The notes below the pieces were generated by a model. The model was given only the letters and a program-made list of their open reading frames with translations. It was not told where the DNA came from and searched no databases. Shown here piece by piece: positions 33,996 through 42,655 of a stretch of DNA of 64,000 nucleotides. The DNA lies in NCBI RefSeq assembly GCF_900142955.1, contig NZ_FRCP01000020.1:1-64000 (forward strand), written 5' to 3'. Source of the stretch: Anaerosporobacter mobilis DSM 15930. Its GTDB lineage: Bacteria; Bacillota; Clostridia; Lachnospirales; Lachnospiraceae. A program made the position numbers and the translations under genes. The first letter of the stretch is position 1; every line of letters starts with the position of its first letter.

Positions 33996-35577
33996 GATAT
34001 GGAAACTAGTTGTATGTTTGTCCTTAGTAGTAACTTTAACCGGCTGTAAGCAGAGTATGGGAACAGAACAAGTAAAAGACGACCTTATTGAACAAAGTAA
34101 GGTAGAAAAAAAAGAAACGAATGGAAGCAATACTGAAAATAATGTAGAAAAGACAGAAGAGGAGGAGACCTATATGAACAGTAAGTTGAATGCCCAGAAA
34201 GAAGTCGATTATAGCTTTCAGGATGTAAGTGTTCATGATCCTTCTGTTATAGAAGTTGATGGAACGTATTATGTATTCGGTTCCCATCTAGCGGGGGCAA
34301 AATCAGAAGACTTAATAAATTGGGAGTTATTATCTTCTGGTGTGAATAAAACCAACACTATCATACCTGATGCTCCAGATGAACTAGAGGAAGCATTGAC
34401 ATGGGGACAGACTGATACCTTATGGGCGCCAGATGTTATACAGTTGGCGGATGGTAGGTTCTATATGTATTACTGCGCATGTAGAGGTGATGCGCCGATA
34501 TCAGCACTTGGAATTGCTGTTGCGGATCAAGTGGAAGGTCCTTACGAAGACCTAGGAATTATATTAAAGTCTGGTATGGAAGCCGATACGCCTAGTGAGA
34601 ATGGGGATACCTACGATTCTACAATTCATCCTAATGCGGTAGATCCATGTGTATTCTTTGATAAAGAAAATCGATTATGGATGGTGTATGGATCTTACTC
34701 TGGTGGAATCTATATTCTAGAACTTAATCCAGAAACGGGATTCCCTCTAGAAAAGGGATATGGGAAAAAACTACTTGGTGAAAATCATCTACGAATAGAA
34801 GGTCCATACATTATGTATAGCAAAGAGACAGATTATTACTACATGTTTCTTTCTTATGGGGGATTAGATGCAACAGGAGGATATAACATTCGTGTAAGCC
34901 GTTCCAAGAATCCAGATGGACCATATTATGATGCAGCTGGAAACGATATGACTCTTTGTAAAGGGCCTGCAGGAAGTTTCTTCGATGATACGGCAGCAGC
35001 GCAGTATGGAACAAAAATCTTAGGAAATATACATTTTAACTATATAGAAGGGGAGACAGGCAAGCTAAGAAACGGCTATGTGTCTCCTGGGCATAATTCA
35101 GCTATCTATGATGAAAAGACAAATCGCTATTTTTTAATCTTTCACACTAGATTTGAGAATAGAGGCGAAGGTCATCAAGTACGAGTACACCAGATGTATC
35201 TGAATGAAGATGGCTGGTTTGTAGTATCACCTTATCGGTATATAGGGGAGAGTATTGGAAGCTATACGAAGGAAGATGTTGTTGGTCCATACAAGTATAT
35301 TAATCAGATGCAAGACATCTCATCAATCATGAAAAAATCCACTGAAATCTGGTTAAATGCAGATTATACCATATCTGGCCGTGTGACTGGAACCTGGGAG
35401 TTAAAGAAGGATAATCAAATAGAGATTACGATTAAAGGGGAATCTTATAAAGGCATAGTAACAAAACAGTGGGACGAATATGGAAAAAAGAACGTGATGG
35501 TATTTACAGCATTATCAGAAAAAGGGATTTCCATATTAGGCAGTGGTATTTATGCGTTACCGGAAAATAGCAAATAG
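33985..35577 (+). CDS. GH43 arabinan endo-1,5-alpha-L-arabinanase lipoprotein
   Basis: A 530-residue surface enzyme predicted to cut the arabinan backbone. The lipobox is LTGC (Cys21 from ATG 33985). A charged linker precedes the five-bladed propeller (about residues 75-415). The base is Asp in VSVHDPSVIE, the second Asp is in AVDPCVFF and the acid Glu is in IEGPYIMY. HNSAIYDE carries the metal-site His of endo-arabinanases. A C-terminal beta domain of about 100 residues (SGRVTGTWELKKDN) matches two-domain arabinanases of the Abn2 type. The ATG is preferred to the GTG at 33976, which overlaps the ribosome binding site. Confidence 0.88.
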   Translation: MRNRIWKLVVCLSLVVTLTGCKQSMGTEQVKDDLIEQSKVEKKETNGSNTENNVEKTEEEETYMNSKLNAQKEVDYSFQDVSVHDPSVIEVDGTYYVFGSHLAGAKSEDLINWELLSSGVNKTNTIIPDAPDELEEALTWGQTDTLWAPDVIQLADGRFYMYYCACRGDAPISALGIAVADQVEGPYEDLGIILKSGMEADTPSENGDTYDSTIHPNAVDPCVFFDKENRLWMVYGSYSGGIYILELNPETGFPLEKGYGKKLLGENHLRIEGPYIMYSKETDYYYMFLSYGGLDATGGYNIRVSRSKNPDGPYYDAAGNDMTLCKGPAGSFFDDTAAAQYGTKILGNIHFNYIEGETGKLRNGYVSPGHNSAIYDEKTNRYFLIFHTRFENRGEGHQVRVHQMYLNEDGWFVVSPYRYIGESIGSYTKEDVVGPYKYINQMQDISSIMKKSTEIWLNADYTISGRVTGTWELKKDNQIEITIKGESYKGIVTKQWDEYGKKNVMVFTALSEKGISILGSGIYALPENSK

Positions 35578-35709
35578 AGATATTTTACAAAAAAATAAAC
35601 TATTATATTATATAATGAATAATAAGTGAATATAGTGGGTTCTTACTATAGAAACTTTGGATTTTTATAAAAAATAGTGGTTAAAATGCATAAAAAAGCG
35701 AGTATTGCA

Positions 35710-35739
35710 TTGACTAAACTATACATTGTATGGTAAAAT
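35710..35739 (+). promoter_or_regulatory. Promoter of the importer genes
   Basis: TTGACT (35710-35715), an 18-bp spacer and TAAAAT (35734-35739), followed by operator-like repeats. Confidence 0.65.
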
Positions 35740-35747
35740 TAAATTAG

Positions 35748-35775
35748 TTTAGAAAATACTAAATAAATAGTTTAG
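35748..35775. promoter_or_regulatory. Operator-like site TTTAG-N6-CTAAA-N7-TTTAG (copy 2)
   Basis: TTTAG (35748-35752), AAAATA, CTAAA (35759-35763) and TTTAG (35771-35775). The core has the same six-base spacing as copy 1 at 30303 and sits at the same place relative to the -10 box. Confidence 0.55.
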
Positions 35776-35803
35776 GATGATTACAGGAACGGAGGAAGGT
35801 ATT

Positions 35804-38773
35804 ATGCGCAAGAGCATTAAAAGGCTAACTGCAATAGTATTAAGTGGTTCTGTCCTAATGAATAGTGTGTTTGGGTTTGCGCTAACAGTGAAAGCGGTGG
35901 ATTCAAAAAGTACGAGTGAACAGACAAGTACGACTGCCGTATATACGAGTGAATTGTTAGCTGAAAAATATACTTATGTAAGCGCGGAATACACTGCAAA
36001 TCCATATGAGGGAGAGCAGATTGAGATTCCAATAAATCAAGCTTTTGAGACTGGCACAGGTACTATAATTGATGCTACCGATATGGAAGCGTCATACCAA
36101 TATAAGAATCCAGTGATAAAGATGGAACTTGACCAAACAGGAACATTATCATTTGATGTAGAGAAAACAGCTGTATATTATATAAGTTTTGACTACCTAT
36201 CTTATGACAATTCTATTCTACCCATTGAGATGACCATGAAAGTAAATGGTGAGTATCCATTTTATGAGGCAAGAAGATTAACATTCGAAAGTCAGTGGAC
36301 CAATGGAGAAGAGAAACTGTACGACCGTTATGGAAATCAGGTGGTATCTGTTCCGGATAAAGTAATGGAGTGGAATAACAAATACATTATGGATGCCAGC
36401 TATCGTCATTCCATGCCGTTAGGAATTCAATTACAAGCAGGTAAGAATACCATTGAAATTGGTATATCAGAAGGTAATGTATTACTTGGCAATATGTATC
36501 TGAATAAAGAGGTAGGTATCAGTGAATATACAGAGCCAAAAGAAGCAGAGGGGGATGCAATATACACACTTCAAGGTGAATATCCTACCTATAGAAATGA
36601 TTCCTCTGTAAGAGCTCTATGCGAATATGATGTTGACGTAAAACCTTACAATGTCAAGAATAAAGAGTTAAATACATTAGATGGTCAGTCTTTTAAAGAA
36701 GCAGGCCAGACCGTTACATATGAACAGAATATTGAAAAAGCGGGCTATTACTATATAGCACTTAATTACAAGCAAAGTGACAAGAGTGATTTCCCTGTTT
36801 TTGTGGATGTCAAGGTAGATGGGTTAATAAACAATACAAAGTTCAAAAATTATCCTCTGTCCTATGGAAAGAGTTACCGTGTGACAACCTTACAAGATGA
36901 TAATTCAAATTATCTTAGTGTGTATCTAGATGAAGGTGTACATACGATCTCCTTCACAATTAGTATTGATCCTATTAGGCATGTTATAGAAGCGGTAGAA
37001 GCAATCATGTCAGAGATCAATAATCTATCCCTAGAGATTACTAAGGTTGCTGGAACGAACAAGGATAAATACAGAGACCTCAACATGGAATCCTATATTC
37101 CGGGAGTGGGACAGAAATTATATGATTATGCAGATGAACTTGAGGCTCTTGCGGATAGTGTAAAATGCTATAACGAGAAAGTTGATCAAATTGGTTCCTT
37201 CTCTTCTATTTACGTAGCATCTACACAATTAAGAAGTTTAGCAAAAGAACCTAATAAATTACCATATCGTATAGCAGAACTATCAACAAGTGTTAGTTCG
37301 GTAACAAGGTTTCTAGCAAATCTATTAGATGCGCTTAATAAAAATCAGTTATACATAGACCGTATTTATCTATATCAAGAGGAAGCAAAATTACCCAAAA
37401 AAACAGGGTTTTTCAAATCCATGCAGATGAATGCGAATAGATTCTTTACTTCGTTCACGGATCAAGCATATTCTGTGGATAACACGGACGATTCTCACCT
37501 TCAAGTGTGGGTAAATCGCTCCAGACAATATCTTGAGATCATGCAAAAGATGATTGACGAAGAATTCACCAAAGAAACAGGGATTCAAGTTGATTTGTCC
37601 CTTATGCCAGATCAAAACAAGCTTGTGCTTGCCAATGCTTCAGGGGATGCACCAGATATCGCTACAGGTATTAACTATGCAATTCCTTTTGAGCTTGGTA
37701 TAAGAGGTGCGATTAAGGATCTAACAGAGTTTGATGATTTCACAGAGATTGCCTCAAGATATACAGAAGGATTATTAGTACCATCCACTATTAATGAAGG
37801 AATCTATTCACTTCCTGAAACAAGAAACTTCTGGGTAATGTATTACCGTAAAGATATCCTTGATAAATTAGGACTTGAGGTTCCAGAGACTATGGAGGAG
37901 GTAAAGAATATGTTGCCAGAATTACAGATGAGAGGGTTGAATTTCTATTACCCAACAGCTGGTATGGTGGCGATGAAAACCTTCCATGGAACGACACCGT
38001 TGTTGTTCCAGAATGGAGCTTCCTTATATAGTGAATATGCAGGAGATACAACTATTAATAGTGAAGAGGCTGTAAAAGGTTTTACGGAACTTACGGAACT
38101 GTTTACAATCTATAATCTTCCTAAGGATGTTCCTAGTTTCTATCAACACTTTAGAAACGGTGATTTACCAATTGGTATCGCTGATTATTCCGTATATAAC
38201 TTATTAATTAATGCTGCACCTGAGATTGCTAATTCATGGGGAATCGCATTGGTTCCTGGTGTAGAAGATGAGGATGGGGACGTACTACATTATAGTTCTG
38301 GCGGTGCAGAAAGTACGGTAATGTTTCAGTCTGATGAAGAAAGAGAAGGGCAAGCCTGGGAGTTTATGAAATGGTGGTCATCTGCTAAAGTCCAAGCGGA
38401 ATTTGGGCAGACATTACAAATCACCTATGGTGATGAGTACATCTGGAATACAGCCAATACAGAAGCATTCACTAGTCTGGCAATTCGTTCTGAGGATAAG
38501 AAAGTAATTATAGATCAGGATAAATGGATTATGGAGGCCCCTAGAATTCTTGGAACATATATGTTAGAGCGTGAATTAAGTAATGCCTATAACTCGATAG
38601 TTGTAGATGGTAAGAATCTAAGAATTACACTGGATAATGCAGTAAAACGAATTGACCGAGAGACTGAGAGAAAATTAGAAGAGTTTGGATATATGAAGGA
38701 TGGAAAAATGATTAAGAATTACGAAGTCCCAACCATTGAGACTGTGAGAGAAATCCTGAACAAGACCGAATAA
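35804..38773 (+). CDS. Giant ABC solute-binding protein with N-terminal carbohydrate-binding-like domains
   Basis: The 989-residue exported protein is about twice the usual size of a family 1 binding protein. After a signal peptide come two jelly-roll domains resembling CBM35/CBM6 (about residues 50-240 and 250-395). Both have the pattern YYxxxxY then AGxxTIxxxI. A helical stretch (about residues 400-560) follows, then a full family 1 solute-binding domain (about residues 565-989). No lipobox is seen, so attachment is through the membrane or by partners. The start at 35804 follows GGAGGAAGG; the ATG at 35777 lies before that site. It should feed the permease pair downstream. Confidence 0.82.
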   Translation: MRKSIKRLTAIVLSGSVLMNSVFGFALTVKAVDSKSTSEQTSTTAVYTSELLAEKYTYVSAEYTANPYEGEQIEIPINQAFETGTGTIIDATDMEASYQYKNPVIKMELDQTGTLSFDVEKTAVYYISFDYLSYDNSILPIEMTMKVNGEYPFYEARRLTFESQWTNGEEKLYDRYGNQVVSVPDKVMEWNNKYIMDASYRHSMPLGIQLQAGKNTIEIGISEGNVLLGNMYLNKEVGISEYTEPKEAEGDAIYTLQGEYPTYRNDSSVRALCEYDVDVKPYNVKNKELNTLDGQSFKEAGQTVTYEQNIEKAGYYYIALNYKQSDKSDFPVFVDVKVDGLINNTKFKNYPLSYGKSYRVTTLQDDNSNYLSVYLDEGVHTISFTISIDPIRHVIEAVEAIMSEINNLSLEITKVAGTNKDKYRDLNMESYIPGVGQKLYDYADELEALADSVKCYNEKVDQIGSFSSIYVASTQLRSLAKEPNKLPYRIAELSTSVSSVTRFLANLLDALNKNQLYIDRIYLYQEEAKLPKKTGFFKSMQMNANRFFTSFTDQAYSVDNTDDSHLQVWVNRSRQYLEIMQKMIDEEFTKETGIQVDLSLMPDQNKLVLANASGDAPDIATGINYAIPFELGIRGAIKDLTEFDDFTEIASRYTEGLLVPSTINEGIYSLPETRNFWVMYYRKDILDKLGLEVPETMEEVKNMLPELQMRGLNFYYPTAGMVAMKTFHGTTPLLFQNGASLYSEYAGDTTINSEEAVKGFTELTELFTIYNLPKDVPSFYQHFRNGDLPIGIADYSVYNLLINAAPEIANSWGIALVPGVEDEDGDVLHYSSGGAESTVMFQSDEEREGQAWEFMKWWSSAKVQAEFGQTLQITYGDEYIWNTANTEAFTSLAIRSEDKKVIIDQDKWIMEAPRILGTYMLERELSNAYNSIVVDGKNLRITLDNAVKRIDRETERKLEEFGYMKDGKMIKNYEVPTIETVREILNKTE

Positions 38774-38789
38774 GATGGGAGGTATTAAA

Positions 38790-39716
38790 GTGAGAGCAAG
38801 CACGACTCATAAGAGAACGAAAATAGGAAAGCGTGAGACTTCAAACAGATCGGCATATGCTTTTCTTGCTCCATACTTAGTTTTATTTGCAACATTTATT
38901 ATTGTTCCAATGGTAATTGCGATGGCATTATCTTTCACGAACTTTAATACGATTCAATTCCCTAGTTTTGTAGGATTTCTGAATTATGTTAATCTTCTTA
39001 CACGAGATGAGATTTTCATGCAATATGTATTACCAAAAACCGTGTTATATGCGCTAATTGTTGGACCAGGTGGATATATCTTATCCTTCATACTAGCATG
39101 GGCATTAGCACAGTTGTCGAAGACACCAAGAACGATATTGGCATTAATCTTCTATTCACCAAGTATGACTTCTGGTGTTGCCATGACTGTATTATGGAAG
39201 ATTATATTCAGTGGTGACCAGACAGGATATCTAAACAGTTGGTTGATGCGCCTTGGTATTATTAATGAGCCAATTATCTGGCTTCTTGATGTTAGATATC
39301 TACTACCAATTGTTATTATCGTAGCCTTATGGAGTAGTATGGGAGTTGGTTTCTTAGCAATGTTAGCTGGTATCTTGAATGCAGATGAGTCTTTATATGA
39401 GGCAGCAGCATTAGATGGAGTGAAGAACCGTTTTCAAGAGATGTGGTATATAACAATACCAACTATGAAACCACAGATGTTATTCGGAGCAGTTATGGCG
39501 ATCGTTGGAACATTCCAGAATGGTTTAATTGGTGTTCAATTATCTGGTGCCAATCCGACTCCAAATTACGCAGCACAATTAATCGTTAACCATATTGAAG
39601 ATTACGGATTCATTCGTTATGAGATGGGGTATGCAGCAGCAGTTTCTGTAGTTTTACTAGGAATTGTTTGGACCTTCTCTAAAATCTCCAAGAAATTATT
39701 CCAAGAAAAAGACTAG
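38790..39716 (+). CDS. Sugar ABC permease, MalF type (set 1)
   Basis: A 308-residue membrane permease with six predicted segments. The ATPase-contacting EAA loop reads EAAALDGVKNRFQEMWYITIP. The start is GTG 38790. The in-frame ATG at 38775 begins inside ATGGGAGG, which is the ribosome binding site itself. The gene follows the giant binding-protein gene closely and precedes its MalG-type partner. No ATPase is encoded in the cluster, which points to a shared MsmK/MalK-type ATPase elsewhere. Confidence 0.9.
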   Translation: MRASTTHKRTKIGKRETSNRSAYAFLAPYLVLFATFIIVPMVIAMALSFTNFNTIQFPSFVGFLNYVNLLTRDEIFMQYVLPKTVLYALIVGPGGYILSFILAWALAQLSKTPRTILALIFYSPSMTSGVAMTVLWKIIFSGDQTGYLNSWLMRLGIINEPIIWLLDVRYLLPIVIIVALWSSMGVGFLAMLAGILNADESLYEAAALDGVKNRFQEMWYITIPTMKPQMLFGAVMAIVGTFQNGLIGVQLSGANPTPNYAAQLIVNHIEDYGFIRYEMGYAAAVSVVLLGIVWTFSKISKKLFQEKD

Positions 39717-39731
39717 AGAGGAGGAAACAAA

Positions 39732-40604
39732 ATGGCTGGTTATAAAGGAAGTAATATTAATCCTAAGAAATTTGAGAAGAAACAGATTAAAATTATTCTT
39801 GCAGTTCTACCTTTGGCGCTGTTTATGCTTCTTCCTATTGTATTCATATTCTGCCATGCATTTAAACCGATGGATGAACTTTTCGCTTTCCCGCCAAAGT
39901 TCTTCGTAACAAGACCAACACTTGATAACTTTACTAAGTTGTTTAAGGCATCTGCCATGTCTGGTATCCCAATGAGCAGATATGTATTCAACAGTTTTGT
40001 AGTAACAGTAATTGTTGTACTTGGTTCCATACTGTTATCAACAGCTTCAGGATTTGCCTTATCAAAGCTTAAATTCAAATTAAAGAACACAATATTAGAA
40101 ATTAATAATATGGCATTAATGTTCGTACCAGTTGCAGTTATGATTCCTAGATACTTAACAATTAATGTTCTAGGACTTACGGATACTTATCTTGCGCATA
40201 TTCTACCGCTTCTTGCAATGCCGGTTAGTTTATTTCTTGTAAAACAATTTATTGATCAAGTACCAGATGCACTAATTGAAGCAGCTTACATAGATGGAGC
40301 CAGTGACTTAAGAGTTTATTTTAAAATTATAATACCAATGATTAAACCTGCCATTGCAACTTCTGCTATACTCGCCTTCCAACAAGTATGGGTTAACGTG
40401 GAAAGTTCAAACTTATACGTTAGCAATGAAGGGGTTAAGACATTAGCCTTCTATATGAATACATTGGCAGCAACCAATAATACAGTTGCAGGCCAAGGTG
40501 TTGCAGCAGCGGCGGCATTGATTATGTTTGTGCCAAACTTAGTACTGTTTATCATATTACAAAACAGTATTATGAACACAATGGCTCATTCAGGTATGAA
40601 GTAG
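39732..40604 (+). CDS. Sugar ABC permease, MalG type (set 1)
   Basis: A 290-residue permease with six predicted segments and an EAA loop (EAAYIDGASDLRVYFKIIIP). It completes the first permease pair. The GAGAGGAGG ribosome binding site lies between it and the preceding gene. The N-terminal membrane segment (LAVLPLALFMLLPIVFIFCHAF) and the FKPMDELF motif after it are typical of MalG/UgpE-type proteins. Confidence 0.9.
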   Translation: MAGYKGSNINPKKFEKKQIKIILAVLPLALFMLLPIVFIFCHAFKPMDELFAFPPKFFVTRPTLDNFTKLFKASAMSGIPMSRYVFNSFVVTVIVVLGSILLSTASGFALSKLKFKLKNTILEINNMALMFVPVAVMIPRYLTINVLGLTDTYLAHILPLLAMPVSLFLVKQFIDQVPDALIEAAYIDGASDLRVYFKIIIPMIKPAIATSAILAFQQVWVNVESSNLYVSNEGVKTLAFYMNTLAATNNTVAGQGVAAAAALIMFVPNLVLFIILQNSIMNTMAHSGMK

Positions 40605-40618
40605 AGGGGGATAAGCAA

Positions 40619-42655
40619 GTGAGTAAGAATAGATTAAGAAGTGCGTTGGTTTTATTAACCGCAACAATTGCATTACTAACACCTGTATTATCAGAAGCAT
40701 CTACTCCATATAAAACCTATACCATTGATGGATATGGATATGTGTCAGAGACACAAAGTGCTTATTCACCGGATTCATCAATTACTAAGATAGGAGAGAA
40801 TTCATTCTCATCGCCTTCTGACATGGTTATAACAGAGGATGGGTATATATATGTTGCTGACACAGGAAACAAGAGAATTCTAATTTCTGATTTAGAAGGA
40901 AACTATGTAAGCACCGTAGGAGAGGGAGATTTGGTTGCCCCTACGGGGATATATGTAACAAAAGATAAGACACTATATGTTGCTGACAAAGATGGTGGAA
41001 AAGTAGTTGTTTACAATAGCTCTGGTGTCAAGGTTAATGAATATGGAAAACCAGACCACCCTCTCTACGGGGATAAGGTGGAGTTCAAACCACAGAAGAT
41101 TGTTGTTAACAACAGCGGCAATATGTATATCATCTGTGAAGGAAATACCAATGGTATCGTTCAAATATCTCCGACAGAAGGAGGAACTTTCATCGGATAT
41201 TTTGGTACCAACTATACTTCGGTATCCTTATTACAAGTTTTCCAACGAATGATATTCACAGATGAACAGAAGGCAAAGATGTTAAGTAATCTTCCGTCAA
41301 CGCCAACCAACCTATCAATTGACAGTCAAGGGCTAATCTATACAGTAACGCAAGGTGAGAATATAAGCACACTTAAGAAGTTAAATATCGCTGGTAATAA
41401 TCTAATTGAGCCAGATGCTTATGATGATTTACCAGCAGCAGTTACCACAGGTAACTTTGATAATATATTCGTAGCTTCCCAAGAAGGATATGTATATGAA
41501 TATAGTAGCGAAGGTGACATGCTCTTTGTATTCGGTGGACGTGATGATGGGAGAGGAAGAATTGGTTTATGTGGCAAGGTTAATGCCATTGCCATTGATC
41601 CTAACAATAGAATCTATCTACTAGATGGAGAAAAACAGCAGATTCATATCTTCAAACCAACAGAATTCACGAACCTACTTCATGATGCACTTTATCTATA
41701 TGGAAAAGGTAGGTATACGGAAAGTAAAGAACCTCTTACGAAAGTACTTGAGATGAACAGTCTCTTTGATTATGCCAATATGGCAATGGGAAGGGCTTTC
41801 TACCAAGAAGAGAATTATAGTCAAGCGCTGCATTATGCAAGACTTGCAAAAGACTGGAGTGGATACTCAGATGCATTCTGGGAGATACGAAATCAGTGGA
41901 TACGTGAGAACCTGATTTCAGCGATTCTATGTATTATAGTAATTAGTTTGATAGTAGTGTTCCTTAAGAAAAAGAAAGATTCGATTGGTGCATTAGTGAG
42001 CATAAGAAAGAAACTTTCAAGGTTTAGGCAAAGGACGTTAATAAGCCAGTTGCGGTATTCTCTATATTATATGAAGCACCCTGTTGACGGTTGCTATGGG
42101 GTGAAAAGAGAAGGAAAAGCCTCTTATCTAAGTGCCAATATTATTCTTGCATTCGTAATTGTACTAAGCATATTAGGCAAATATGGTTGTGGTTTTTTAC
42201 TTAAGAATGTTAGAGATGGACAGTATGATTTAGTTGGTGATATTGGCAAGATATTAATTGCATTTATTGTGCTCATTATCTGTAATTATTTGATGTGTAC
42301 CATTCATGATGGTGAGAGTACATTCAAGCAGCTATATTGTGGATACGCATTTGCATTAACACCATATCTAATCTTTAAACCGATTGGAATTATTATTAGT
42401 AATATCATAACATACAGTGAAGTTTTCCTTGTCCAATTTACCTATTACTTTATGTTTGCATGGATTGTGGTACTACTGTTTATCACCCTTAAAGAGATGA
42501 ATAATTATTCCTTCAAGGAAAGTATCAAGTGTATTCTACTGACGGCATTTACCGTATTAATCGTAGCGTTAGTGGTATTTATCTTATACATCTTGTTTGC
42601 ACAAGTTGTTGAGTTTATAACGAAAATATCTGGAGAGGTGGCGTATCGATTATGA
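40619..42655 (+). CDS. NHL-repeat beta-propeller/Yip1-domain membrane protein
   Basis: A 678-residue protein of unknown function. It has a signal peptide and an N-terminal NHL-type propeller (about residues 55-350) with repeated PSDMVITEDGYIYVADTGN-like units. A short TPR-like helical part (YGKGRYTESKEPL, about residues 355-410) is followed by a membrane segment near residue 440. The C-terminal Yip1-like domain (about residues 500-678) has five membrane segments. The propeller would face outside. It starts with GTG after AGAGGGGG. It lies between the two permease sets and overlaps the DUF5696 gene by 4 bp, so it is probably part of the uptake machinery (inference). Confidence 0.75.
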   Translation: MSKNRLRSALVLLTATIALLTPVLSEASTPYKTYTIDGYGYVSETQSAYSPDSSITKIGENSFSSPSDMVITEDGYIYVADTGNKRILISDLEGNYVSTVGEGDLVAPTGIYVTKDKTLYVADKDGGKVVVYNSSGVKVNEYGKPDHPLYGDKVEFKPQKIVVNNSGNMYIICEGNTNGIVQISPTEGGTFIGYFGTNYTSVSLLQVFQRMIFTDEQKAKMLSNLPSTPTNLSIDSQGLIYTVTQGENISTLKKLNIAGNNLIEPDAYDDLPAAVTTGNFDNIFVASQEGYVYEYSSEGDMLFVFGGRDDGRGRIGLCGKVNAIAIDPNNRIYLLDGEKQQIHIFKPTEFTNLLHDALYLYGKGRYTESKEPLTKVLEMNSLFDYANMAMGRAFYQEENYSQALHYARLAKDWSGYSDAFWEIRNQWIRENLISAILCIIVISLIVVFLKKKKDSIGALVSIRKKLSRFRQRTLISQLRYSLYYMKHPVDGCYGVKREGKASYLSANIILAFVIVLSILGKYGCGFLLKNVRDGQYDLVGDIGKILIAFIVLIICNYLMCTIHDGESTFKQLYCGYAFALTPYLIFKPIGIIISNIITYSEVFLVQFTYYFMFAWIVVLLFITLKEMNNYSFKESIKCILLTAFTVLIVALVVFILYILFAQVVEFITKISGEVAYRL

